DNA of 64,000 nt from Carboxylicivirga linearis. Its GTDB lineage: Bacteria; Bacteroidota; Bacteroidia; Bacteroidales; Marinilabiliaceae. How positions within the stretch are numbered: position 1 is the stretch's first letter; each line of letters opens with the position of its first letter. The translations under genes and the position numbers were made by a program. Positions 53,117 to 61,751 of this stretch are shown here, piece after piece. The stretch spans positions 682,001 through 746,000 of the forward strand of contig NZ_JAGUCO010000001.1 in assembly GCF_018271995.1 (NCBI RefSeq), in the 5' to 3' direction. The notes below the pieces were generated by a model. It made no database searches, had not been told where the DNA came from, and worked only from the letters and a program-made list of their open reading frames with translations.

Positions 53117-53575
53117 ATGACATTATTAACAGTAGTAAACGGATTTGGTGGTCACGCCATCGCTTTAGGAATCGCAGGAGTAGGTTCAGCAATCGGAACC
53201 GGTATTGCTGCCATGGGTGCAATGGGACTTTGGAAGCAATCTATTAAGGATAAAAAGAAGTTACCTTCATTGGCTTTAGCAATGGTTGGTATGCCTTTAA
53301 GTCAGGTGATTTATGGTATGATTTTTATGAATTCGTTAATGGGTGCGGATTTGAATCCTGATAGCTATATGAACCAAATGGTTTTTGCTTTATTTGTTGG
53401 TATTGCAATTGCTGCATCTGCTATTATGCAAGGAAAAGCAGGAGCTGCTGCCTGTTCAAACTTAGCAGTTGATGATAAGCAAGGTGCAGGTATGTATATT
53501 GCTGCTATGGGTATTATCGAAACAGTTGCTCTTCTTGCCATGGTATTTGGTATGGGCGGTATCCCAGGAGCATAA
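53117..53575 (+). CDS. ntpK: V-type ATPase subunit K (rotor ring), sodium-type ligands
   Basis: 152 residues forming two hairpins (four helices), as in the 16-kDa K subunit. Aligned by eye with Enterococcus hirae NtpK, its ion-site positions are Ser62 (Thr64 there), Gln63 (Gln65), Tyr66 (Tyr68), Gln105 (Gln110) and Glu135 (Glu139). The motifs are PLSQVIYG, MQGKAGAAA and GIIETVALL. This set suits sodium coupling rather than protons; confirmation needs biochemistry. It is the last gene of the operon, followed by a terminator. Confidence 0.9.
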   Translation: MTLLTVVNGFGGHAIALGIAGVGSAIGTGIAAMGAMGLWKQSIKDKKKLPSLALAMVGMPLSQVIYGMIFMNSLMGADLNPDSYMNQMVFALFVGIAIAASAIMQGKAGAAACSNLAVDDKQGAGMYIAAMGIIETVALLAMVFGMGGIPGA

Positions 53576-53605
53576 TCTAAGATATTAGTAAGAAGTGTTT
53601 TTTAT

Positions 53606-53639
53606 AAAAGAGTTGGTATATTTGCCAGCTCTTTTTTTT
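53606..53639 (+). terminator. Terminator of the V-ATPase operon
   Basis: AAAAGAGTTGG and CCAGCTCTTTT pair around TATATTTG with a following T run. Confidence 0.8.
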
Positions 53640-53702
53640 ATTGATTGGTTTAAGGTTGTTCTTTAATACAAATCTTAACCTGATAAACTATTAAATTTTA
53701 AT

Positions 53703-54062
53703 ATGGATCTGACAGGGCAATGGAGTTTTTTTGAGCAATTTGAAGCCGGATTTGATATGGGATATGCGCTGTTGAAACAAGACGGAAATAAGATAACCGG
53801 TTCCTTGATTTATACAGAGTATATTTATGATGATGGTCAATTTATGATTGACATAGAAGTGGCTGGTGAATTGGATAATAATCAATTGCTTTTAAAAGGA
53901 GTTTGCTATACTGTTTTAGAGAGTCCATATGAGATTGAGTATTGTTTGGATGATAGAATTGCTGAAATAAGTGACCCTTATAGAATTGAAGGGCATAGTG
54001 TAGATGATCAGGATCTTGAGGGACGCTTTGTTCTTAGGCGCTTGAGTCTGAAAGTATCTTAA
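53703..54062 (+). CDS. Small acidic protein of unknown function
   Basis: 119 residues with no signal peptide or membrane helix. The sequence alternates short strands ('LTGQWSFFEQFEAGFDMGYA', 'NKITGSLIYTEYIYDDGQF') and is acidic, suggesting a small beta-barrel or lipocalin-like fold. I recognise no family. It has its own flanking gaps; the 285 bp after it hold no visible gene. Confidence 0.6.
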   Translation: MDLTGQWSFFEQFEAGFDMGYALLKQDGNKITGSLIYTEYIYDDGQFMIDIEVAGELDNNQLLLKGVCYTVLESPYEIEYCLDDRIAEISDPYRIEGHSVDDQDLEGRFVLRRLSLKVS

Positions 54063-54347
54063 AGGGTTAATTACTCTGTACAACGGATTTGAGTTACACA
54101 TAATTGATCAAAATGCATTTAATATTGATTAAATGTGGATTATCTTACATTAAAATTCTAACCAAAATCCAGCATCATTCGTATACTATATAAGTAACGT
54201 TCTCAAAAAAGGAATTATTCCTTTTTATTCTTACCGTTTTATTGATATTACAGTCATTGCTCATCGAAAAAGTTCGAATGAGAGTCTTCCTAAGCCAACA
54301 GCGGCCATTGTACAAGAAAAACTTTGAAATTGAAAAAGTTTTGAATT

Positions 54348-55154
54348 ATGAAAAGGATTTTATTATTGACCGACTTTTCAGATACAGCCAGGAATGCCGC
54401 TATTTATGCTCTCAAGATGTTTGAAAATGAAAAGGTTTATTTCGACTTATTAAATTCCTACGATCTTGAGTTTAGCGGTAGCCCATATATTATGCAGGTA
54501 AAAGAAGAGTTGGCACAGGAAAGCCTGAAAGGCTTAAAAAATGAATTGTCTGTTTTGCACAGGCGCTTCCCGAATGCTCGTATTGAACTCGCTTCCCGAT
54601 TTGGTTCTTTGCTTGATGTTGTAAAAAATGAAGTTTCTGATTTTAAACCCGAGTTGATTGTTTTAGGATGTAGAGGAGAAACAGCGCTTGAAAACTTCTT
54701 GTTAGGTAGCAATGCCTATGAGGTGGTTAAAAATGTAGAAGCTGCCATGTTAGTTGTTCCTAAACATGCTAAGTTTAAAAAACCAGAAAAAATTGTATTT
54801 GCAACCGATTTAAAGGATGTGAAATTGGATGATGTTGTTCAACCACTGCGTGATATTGCACATCAATTTGATGCCGGAATTAGTTTTGTCAATGTTTTAG
54901 AAGATGAATACGTTAATCGTTTAGATGCAGAAGAAAAAATTGCAGGTCACTTTGAGGGAGTTGATTTGAATTTTAATTTTATTGAAGGGGAAAATGTTAG
55001 TAAAGGTATTTTAAAATTCATGGATGAACATGATTTTGACATGGTGACATTAGTCCGACATAACGAGAGTTTCTTCGAACGTTTGTTCCATCCTAGTACT
55101 ACCAGGCAAATGGTATTGCATCCCGAGCATCCAATGCTTATCCTTCACGATTAA
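54348..55154 (+). CDS. Universal stress protein, two UspA domains
   Basis: 268 residues made of two tandem Usp folds. The first starts 'RILLLTDFSDTARNAAIYAL' and ends with a nucleotide-loop-like 'VLGCRGETALENFLLGSNA'. The second starts 'PEKIVFATDLKDV' and has a poorer loop. Such proteins bind ATP or nucleotides during stress or growth arrest. It has its own terminator. Confidence 0.88.
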   Translation: MKRILLLTDFSDTARNAAIYALKMFENEKVYFDLLNSYDLEFSGSPYIMQVKEELAQESLKGLKNELSVLHRRFPNARIELASRFGSLLDVVKNEVSDFKPELIVLGCRGETALENFLLGSNAYEVVKNVEAAMLVVPKHAKFKKPEKIVFATDLKDVKLDDVVQPLRDIAHQFDAGISFVNVLEDEYVNRLDAEEKIAGHFEGVDLNFNFIEGENVSKGILKFMDEHDFDMVTLVRHNESFFERLFHPSTTRQMVLHPEHPMLILHD

Positions 55155-55160
55155 GAATAA

Positions 55161-55187
55161 AAAAAAGCGGCCTCGGTCGCTTTTTTT
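55161..55187 (+). terminator. Terminator of the universal stress gene
   Basis: AAAAAAGCG and CGCTTTTTT form the stem around GCCTCGGT, with a T run. Confidence 0.85.
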
Positions 55188-55231
55188 ATAATACATGTAA
55201 TCTTAATCCTATAATTCAGTTTTAAGCATAA

Positions 55232-55261
55232 TAAAGCCGGCTTGTTATAAACAAACCGGCT
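55232..55261 (-). terminator. Terminator of the peptide transporter gene (minus strand)
   Basis: AGCCGGCTTGTT pairs with AACAAACCGGCT around a short AT loop. Read on the minus strand it is followed by a T-rich stretch. Confidence 0.65.
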
Positions 55262-55284
55262 GAGATATATTTTAAAACGAGCTA

Positions 55285-56811
55285 CTAGTGAACTCCTTTC
55301 ATCATTTTATTCAGTTTTGGAGCAACAGCAAATGCTACACCTGCCAAAATAATTGAATAGATAGCAATAAAATAGAAAGTAGGTAAGCCTAACCAGTTAC
55401 AAAAGGCGGTCATAGCAGCTGCCAGGTAGTTACCTAAAGCAATAGATGCAAACCATGTACCCATCATTACTGATGTGATTTTTTGAGGTGATAGTTTGGT
55501 TATCATTGATAAGCCAACGGGCGACATGCAAAGTTCACCCATAGTATGTAAAAGGTAAACCAATACAAGCCAGAATGGACTTACTAATGAAGTTGCTGCA
55601 TAGTCGTTTGCAATAGCAATAATTAGGAAGCCTATTGATAAGAATACCAATGAAAACCCAAATTTGTTAGGCGTACGAGGATTCATTTTTTTGGCTGATA
55701 ATTTATCCCACACAATGGTAAATACTGGTGCTAGTAATACAATAAATAGCGCATTTACTGATTGAAACCATGATGCAGGGATTTCCCAACCAAAAACAAC
55801 CCTGTCGGTAAGGTCTTTGGCAAAAGTATTAAAAGATGTACCAGCTTGCTCAAATCCCGACCAGAAAGCTATGTTGAATAGTGCTAATACTAAGATAACA
55901 CCCACACGACTCCATTCTGTTTTGCCAGAGGTACCTTTGTAAATAGTCACTCCTAAATAACTAAATCCAATAACAGCTGCCGAGATTGCAATAATGTTGG
56001 TAACAAGGCTAGGTAATGATAAAATACCGTATACAATAACCAAGATCATGGCACTAATTCCCAACGCGTACATTACAATTTTACCCCAGTCGGTGCCATT
56101 AAGTCTTTTCTTGTTCATTACGTCATCATTAGGACGTAATCCAATATTTTTACCAGTTTCTCTTTGTTGTACTGAAGTCTCACGGATGAAGAACCAGATT
56201 GTTGAAGCAACCATACCCATACCGGCAGCTACAAATCCCCAGTGCCAACCAATTTTTTCGGCAAGAGTTCCTCCAATAAAGTTAGTTACTAAGGCTCCAA
56301 GGTTAATACCCATATAAAAAATGGTGAAGCCATTATCTCTTTCGTTATCGCCTTCCTGATATAAACCTCCAACCATAGTTGAGATAACAGGTTTAAAGAA
56401 TCCATTACCTAAAATTAAAAGACCTAATCCGGCAAAAAGCATAAATTGCTGAATATGTTGTAATTCACCGGTGTGAGTAACCTTTCCATAGTATGAGCCT
56501 GCAGCCATGGCAAACTGACCAAGGGCCATCATTAAGGCTCCTACATATATTGAAAATCTTTGTCCCCAAAGTTTATCGGCAATAATACCACCGGCAATTG
56601 GGGTTAGGTATACAAGAGAAGTAAATAATCCATAAATGGCGTAGGCACCAGTTTCATCAAGGCCAAATCCACCTGTTGCTAATTCAGCAGTTAAAAAGAG
56701 GACAAAGAAGCCTCTCATTCCATAATAACTAAAACGTTCCCAAAACTCGGTAGCAAAAAGCGTGGATAATCCTAACGGGTGTCCGAAAAATGCTCTATCT
56801 TTATTACTCAT
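55285..56811 (-). CDS. POT/PTR family proton-coupled oligopeptide transporter
   Basis: 508 residues with about 14 helices. The helix-1 ExxER motif ('EFWERFSYYGM') and the PTR2 signature 'FYMGINLGALVTNFIGG' with 'GWHWGFVAAGMGM' identify the family. It imports di- and tripeptides with protons. It runs opposite to the Usp and Nnr genes on either side, and with CstA and PepD here suggests active peptide use. Confidence 0.93.
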   Translation of the reverse strand: MSNKDRAFFGHPLGLSTLFATEFWERFSYYGMRGFFVLFLTAELATGGFGLDETGAYAIYGLFTSLVYLTPIAGGIIADKLWGQRFSIYVGALMMALGQFAMAAGSYYGKVTHTGELQHIQQFMLFAGLGLLILGNGFFKPVISTMVGGLYQEGDNERDNGFTIFYMGINLGALVTNFIGGTLAEKIGWHWGFVAAGMGMVASTIWFFIRETSVQQRETGKNIGLRPNDDVMNKKRLNGTDWGKIVMYALGISAMILVIVYGILSLPSLVTNIIAISAAVIGFSYLGVTIYKGTSGKTEWSRVGVILVLALFNIAFWSGFEQAGTSFNTFAKDLTDRVVFGWEIPASWFQSVNALFIVLLAPVFTIVWDKLSAKKMNPRTPNKFGFSLVFLSIGFLIIAIANDYAATSLVSPFWLVLVYLLHTMGELCMSPVGLSMITKLSPQKITSVMMGTWFASIALGNYLAAAMTAFCNWLGLPTFYFIAIYSIILAGVAFAVAPKLNKMMKGVH

Positions 56812-56953
56812 GTTACTTAATTTGATGTCAATTTTATTTGGTTTATTTTTTATTTTCTAAATTTTCGAATTGGCAAATGTAGTCATTAATATCATTTTAA
56901 ATAATGTGATTTCTCATTCTTAATAGTATAAAATTGGATTTCTCTTTAAAAAA

Positions 56954-58462
56954 ATGACAAAAATTTTAGAAGCACAACAAATAAGAGGGGTTGATAAGGC
57001 GACGATTGAAAATGAACCTATTGCCTCTATAGATTTAATGGAGCGAGCAGCGGAAGCTTTTTTTAAAAGAGTTGCAGAGTTGAGTCCAAATGATCCTGTG
57101 GTTGTTTTGGCAGGGCCAGGTAATAATGGAGGCGACGCTTTGGCTGTGGCCAGAATGCTGATTCAACAAGAGAGAGAGGTGCGGATTTTTCTTGTTAAGA
57201 GCTCAAGTGGTAAATTATCACCTGATGCTGAGATTAACTTTAAGCGATTAAGAAATACTAATTGCTCAATAACAGAAGTTGAAAAATCAACTAAAATAAA
57301 CTTGCAATCTAATGAATGGATTGTTGATGGTTTGTTTGGTAGTGGATTAAATAAACCGGTTTCTGGTGCTTTTGCCCAATTGATATCAGAAGTAAATGAA
57401 ATGGATAATAAGGTTGTGTCCATTGATGTGCCTTCGGGTTTATACTGTGAGTATAATACAGATGAGAATTTAAAATCTTGCATTAAAGCTGATTATACAA
57501 TTAGTTTTCAGTTACCTAAATTGGCTTTTTTGCTGGCTGATAATTACTCGTTTGTAGGTGATTGGGAAGTTGTGGATATTGGATTGGACCAGAAAGCAAT
57601 TGTTGATGCCGAATCACCATTTTTTTTAACAGATCATACCGAAATTAGTAGGTTATCAAAATCGAGAAATAAATTTGATCATAAAGGTACTTTCGGTCAT
57701 GCATTATTATTGGCAGGTTCATACGGAAAAATGGGTGCTGCTGTTTTGGCATCTAAAGCTTGTTTAAGATCGGGTGTAGGATTGCTAACCACTCATATTC
57801 CTCGGTTGGGGTATGAAATTATGCAAAGTTCCGTTCCTGAAGCAATGGTTAATATTGATCGATCCGATATTCTAATATCCGAGCATCCCGATCTTGAGGA
57901 TTATAAAGCTATTGGTATTGGCCCGGGAATAGGGACAAAACCAAATACTATAACAGCATTGTTTGAATTGTTGCAGGAGGTGGGAAGTAAAGCACTGGTT
58001 TTAGATGCGGACGCCATCAATATAATAAGTAAAGATGAGCGCAGTTGGAAGTTGTTACCTGAAAATGCGATTCTAACTCCACATCCCGGAGAGTTTGATC
58101 GCTTAGTTGGTAAATCTGCTAATGCATCTGAAAGATTACAAAAGGCTGTTGTATTGGCTAAAGAGAAACAGATTGTTTTAATATTAAAAGGCGCATATAC
58201 AGCTGTAATAAATAAAGATGGAAAATGCTATTTTAATCCAACAGGAAATCCAGGAATGGCTACTGCAGGAAGTGGAGATGTTTTAACTGGAATTGTATTG
58301 TCCTTTCTAGCTCAAGGGTATCCTTCAATAGATGCTGCTCGTTTAGCTGTGTATATTCATGGTTTAGCTGCGGATATTTTCGTAGAAGATGGTTATGTAG
58401 AATCGTTGATTGCAAGTGATATTATTAATCATTTAAAAGCTGCATTTAGATTTTTGCATTGA
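56954..58462 (+). CDS. nnr: Bifunctional NAD(P)H-hydrate epimerase / ADP-dependent dehydratase
   Basis: 502 residues in two domains. The N-terminal YjeF_N epimerase (about 1-215) contains 'VLAGPGNNGGDALAVARML'. The C-terminal kinase-fold dehydratase (about 230-500) contains 'GIGPGIGT' and 'NPGMATAGSGDVLTGIVL', whose Asp is catalytic. Together they repair hydrated NADH and NADPH (NADHX/NADPHX). The fused form is the common bacterial arrangement. Confidence 0.94.
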   Translation: MTKILEAQQIRGVDKATIENEPIASIDLMERAAEAFFKRVAELSPNDPVVVLAGPGNNGGDALAVARMLIQQEREVRIFLVKSSSGKLSPDAEINFKRLRNTNCSITEVEKSTKINLQSNEWIVDGLFGSGLNKPVSGAFAQLISEVNEMDNKVVSIDVPSGLYCEYNTDENLKSCIKADYTISFQLPKLAFLLADNYSFVGDWEVVDIGLDQKAIVDAESPFFLTDHTEISRLSKSRNKFDHKGTFGHALLLAGSYGKMGAAVLASKACLRSGVGLLTTHIPRLGYEIMQSSVPEAMVNIDRSDILISEHPDLEDYKAIGIGPGIGTKPNTITALFELLQEVGSKALVLDADAINIISKDERSWKLLPENAILTPHPGEFDRLVGKSANASERLQKAVVLAKEKQIVLILKGAYTAVINKDGKCYFNPTGNPGMATAGSGDVLTGIVLSFLAQGYPSIDAARLAVYIHGLAADIFVEDGYVESLIASDIINHLKAAFRFLH

Positions 58463-58608
58463 GTATAAAGTTGTAGAATAAACTGTTTTGAGGGTTGTTG
58501 CAGTTGGTCAATAGCCTTGGTGATTCATTTTTTTTCGTTTACCTTTGATGCTTACCGCTTCCCTAATAGTATTAATCGATAATAGACTGTTTTGAAAATT
58601 ATTGAAGA

Positions 58609-59718
58609 ATGAAGAAGTTTTTGTTTGTTTTATCAACAGTAGCTCTGTTGGCATCATGCGCCGGAGAGAAAACTATTCCATCCAAAGTTAATGTTAAGGC
58701 TGTTTCGTCCATGCAGAATGCAACGACAAACAATATTATATATAGCCTGCCAACAACCCATCTCAAGGTGGCCGTAACCGTAGAAAAAACCATTTTTAAA
58801 GTAGGTCCTTTTTATAGGTATTCGCAGAAGATGTTAAATGTAACAGATGTTGTTACCGAAGATAAAGTAGAGTGGAAAATAAAGGATGTGGATATTTCAT
58901 CTTATGGTTTGCCTGATCCCTCAAAGCAATTCGCAATTAGTTATGAAGGAAATAATGTTGCACCTTTGATTAATTTAACTGGTGATGGTGTTTTGTATGG
59001 CATTAATTCAGATGTAGTTATAGAACAGTCTTCGGCGTTAAAGAAATATGATTATATCCCTCTTCCAGATGTTGATGATGTTAATTTTAATGATGTTGCA
59101 ATGCTAGGCAAACAACTCGAAAAAACATCAACGGCAGCAATGGCACAGGAAGCAGCCAACTTTATTTACAAGTTACGAAAGCGTAGATTTAAAATATTGG
59201 CAAGTGATTTTGAGCAACTACCTCCTGATGGACAGGCGTATGAAGTAATGATACAGGAGTTAAATGATCTTGAGCAATCGTTTTTAGAGTTATTTGTAGG
59301 AAAAAAAGTGAACGTAACGGAAACTAAAATATTTGATCTGGAGCCAAGTAGTTTAAGTGCCGAATCAGATGTGTTATTTCGCTTCTCTTCCGTAAAAGGT
59401 ATAGTTGATAAAATGGATGTAAGTGGAGCTCCTGTATATATTGAAATAAAAGCTGAGGAGCAACCTAAAATACCTGATGCTCCGCTACCTCCTTCAAAAG
59501 ATGAAGTAAGAAACGGATTGTTTTACTGTAAGCCTGGCAAGGTCATTGTGAAATTAATCGATCGTAATCAATTGATTAAAGAGCAAGAAGTTTATCTTGG
59601 ACAGTATGGACAATTAATTAGCTTGCCATCAACCATCCTGGAAGAGGAAAGAGTTTCCATACAATTAGATGAAAAAACAGGTGCCTTGCAATCAATTAAA
59701 AGAAGTGCGAAATTATAA
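58609..59718 (+). CDS. DUF4831 lipoprotein
   Basis: 369 residues with a lipoprotein signal (MKKFLFVLSTVALLASCAG; lipid Cys17). The body fits DUF4831, a Bacteroidota family of unknown function ('NNIIYSLPTTHLKVAVTVEK' near the N-terminus). It is probably anchored in the outer membrane. PepD follows 40 bp later on the same strand, so cotranscription is possible. Confidence 0.75.
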   Translation: MKKFLFVLSTVALLASCAGEKTIPSKVNVKAVSSMQNATTNNIIYSLPTTHLKVAVTVEKTIFKVGPFYRYSQKMLNVTDVVTEDKVEWKIKDVDISSYGLPDPSKQFAISYEGNNVAPLINLTGDGVLYGINSDVVIEQSSALKKYDYIPLPDVDDVNFNDVAMLGKQLEKTSTAAMAQEAANFIYKLRKRRFKILASDFEQLPPDGQAYEVMIQELNDLEQSFLELFVGKKVNVTETKIFDLEPSSLSAESDVLFRFSSVKGIVDKMDVSGAPVYIEIKAEEQPKIPDAPLPPSKDEVRNGLFYCKPGKVIVKLIDRNQLIKEQEVYLGQYGQLISLPSTILEEERVSIQLDEKTGALQSIKRSAKL

Positions 59719-59758
59719 CAATATTCAATAATATACTCCCCCAAATAAATAGATTATT

Positions 59759-61219
59759 ATGAGTAACGAAATAGCTAAGTTAGCTCCACAAGGATTATGG
59801 GAAAGTTTTTACCAGCTAACTCAGATTCCCCGACCATCAAAGAAAGAAGGAAAAGCCATTGATTTTATCGAAAACTTTGGAAAAGATTTAGGATTTGAAA
59901 CCATTCGTGATGAAGTGGGTAATGTTATTATTAGAAAGCCTGCCACGCCGGGGATGGAAAATAGAAAAGGTGTGATACTGCAGGGGCATATTGATATGGT
60001 GCCTCAAAAGAATAGCGATAAACAGCATAATTTCGAAACTGATCCGATTGAAACATATATTGAAGACGGCTGGGTAACTGCCAATGGAACTACTCTAGGT
60101 GCTGATAATGGTATTGGGGTTGCAGCGGCAATGGCTGTTCTGAAGGCAACGGATATTCAACATGGGCCGGTTGAAGCTTTGATAACAATGGATGAAGAAG
60201 CTGGAATGACTGGAGCCAATGCTTTAAAAGCTGGGTTACTGCAAGGTGATATTCTGTTGAATATGGATTCGGAAGATGAAGGTGAATTATATGTTGGATG
60301 TGCGGGTGGAACTGATGCTAATATTGTGTTTAAATATGCAGAAGAGGCTGTTCCAGAAGGTTCGGTTGCATATAAGTTAAACCTAACTGGATTAAAAGGT
60401 GGTCATTCGGGATTGGATATCAATAGAGGCAGAGGGAATGCTAATAAATTAATGATCCGCTTTTTAAAATTTGCAATCGCAAATCTTGATGTCCGTTTGG
60501 CTTCAATAGATGGAGGAAGTTTACGAAACGCTATTCCACGTGAAGCTTTTGCAGTAATAACGTTACCTGCCGATAATGCTGACGAGCTATTAGAATCGAT
60601 AGAAGAATTTGAAGATATATACAAAGAAGAGTATAAAGGTGTTGAGCCTTCTATTTCCTTTTTGGCTGATGCAGTGGATATACCTTCGGGGGTGATAAAT
60701 GAAGTAGTGCAGGATGATTTAATAAATGCTGTTCAGGCATGTCCTAATGGGGTTATTCGATTTAGTAATGATATGGAAGGTCTGGTTGAAACATCTACTA
60801 ACCTGGCATCGGTTAAGTCTGGTGATGGAGTTATTGAAGCCAAATGCTTAATTCGAAGTTCTGTTGATACCGCAAAGGAAGATGTGGAGTCGTCAATTGA
60901 AAGTACATTCCGTCTGGCAGGTGCTGAAGTAACTTTCGGAGGTCAATATCCTGGCTGGAAACCTAATATGGATTCGCCCATTTTAAAAACAATGCAGGAA
61001 GTTTATAATAAGAAATGGGGAAAGATTCCGGAAATTAAAGCAATTCATGCAGGGTTAGAATGTGGTATTCTAGGTAGCGCATATCCACATTGGGATATGA
61101 TCTCTTTTGGGCCAACCATACGATTTCCTCACTCTCCGGATGAAAAAGTAAATATTGAAACGGTTGAAAAGTTTTGGGAGTTTCTAGTTGAAACTTTACA
61201 GGACATTCCTGAAAAGTAA
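59759..61219 (+). CDS. pepD: Aminoacyl-histidine dipeptidase (cytosolic PepD type)
   Basis: 486 residues, the family's length. The M20 metal-site residues are visible: His77 and Asp79 in QGHIDMVPQ, Asp116 in GADNGIG, Glu146-Glu147 in DEEAGM, and 'HAGLECGILG' in the late part. The enzyme cleaves Xaa-His and other dipeptides with two zinc ions. Together with the POT and CstA transporters it fits intracellular use of peptides. Confidence 0.94.
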   Translation: MSNEIAKLAPQGLWESFYQLTQIPRPSKKEGKAIDFIENFGKDLGFETIRDEVGNVIIRKPATPGMENRKGVILQGHIDMVPQKNSDKQHNFETDPIETYIEDGWVTANGTTLGADNGIGVAAAMAVLKATDIQHGPVEALITMDEEAGMTGANALKAGLLQGDILLNMDSEDEGELYVGCAGGTDANIVFKYAEEAVPEGSVAYKLNLTGLKGGHSGLDINRGRGNANKLMIRFLKFAIANLDVRLASIDGGSLRNAIPREAFAVITLPADNADELLESIEEFEDIYKEEYKGVEPSISFLADAVDIPSGVINEVVQDDLINAVQACPNGVIRFSNDMEGLVETSTNLASVKSGDGVIEAKCLIRSSVDTAKEDVESSIESTFRLAGAEVTFGGQYPGWKPNMDSPILKTMQEVYNKKWGKIPEIKAIHAGLECGILGSAYPHWDMISFGPTIRFPHSPDEKVNIETVEKFWEFLVETLQDIPEK

Positions 61220-61243
61220 GATGTTATACATCTATATATCGTC

Positions 61244-61274
61244 AAAACCCGGTTGTAACGCAATCGGGTTTTTT
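61244..61274 (+). terminator. Terminator of pepD
   Basis: AAAACCCG and CGGGTTTTTT form the main stem with TTG/CAA pairing inside, followed by T's. Confidence 0.85.
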
Positions 61275-61751
61275 ATTTCTATCTATAGGATACGTCTTAA
61301 TAGTATAGTATCGATTTATGTATTTTATTTACTTGAAAGGTTGATTCTGAGCTTTTATTTTGTGGAATTTTCAAAAAAAATCACAAAAGGTATTGTGAAA
61401 AATAGGGGTACTAAAATTTTAAAAACTTTTTTTTCTCAAAAAGGTTATATCTTTGGATTAGTGAAAATAACAATTTGTATTATTTTAATAAACATCGTTC
61501 TTTATAATTTCTTGAAAATGAGAGGACCAAATGGTCGGTTGTTAAAATAGATAACATATCTAGTTTTAACAATTTAAGTAGCAAAAACATGACAGATGTC
61601 ATAAAAGAGTTGTTTATTATAGGTTTCTCGTCCTTAGTTAGGAAAGTAAAGTAAAAATACAATGTTAAAAAGTTTTAAAAATTAATACAGATTGTTATTT
61701 TTACATTAGAATTGAATAATTGTCCTATTTATTAATTTAAACCTTTAGTCT
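61275..61751. other. Long AT-rich leader before the SusC gene
   Basis: About 480 bp of very AT-rich DNA without a convincing gene; the 120-codon frame that crosses it is low-complexity and starts inside pepD. It should contain the promoter and leader of the receptor gene, but no exact TAnnTTTG box was found. Confidence 0.4.

Noticed and set aside
61188-61550. 120-codon frame after pepD
   Set aside because: It starts inside pepD, crosses the terminator and is low-complexity AT-rich sequence.
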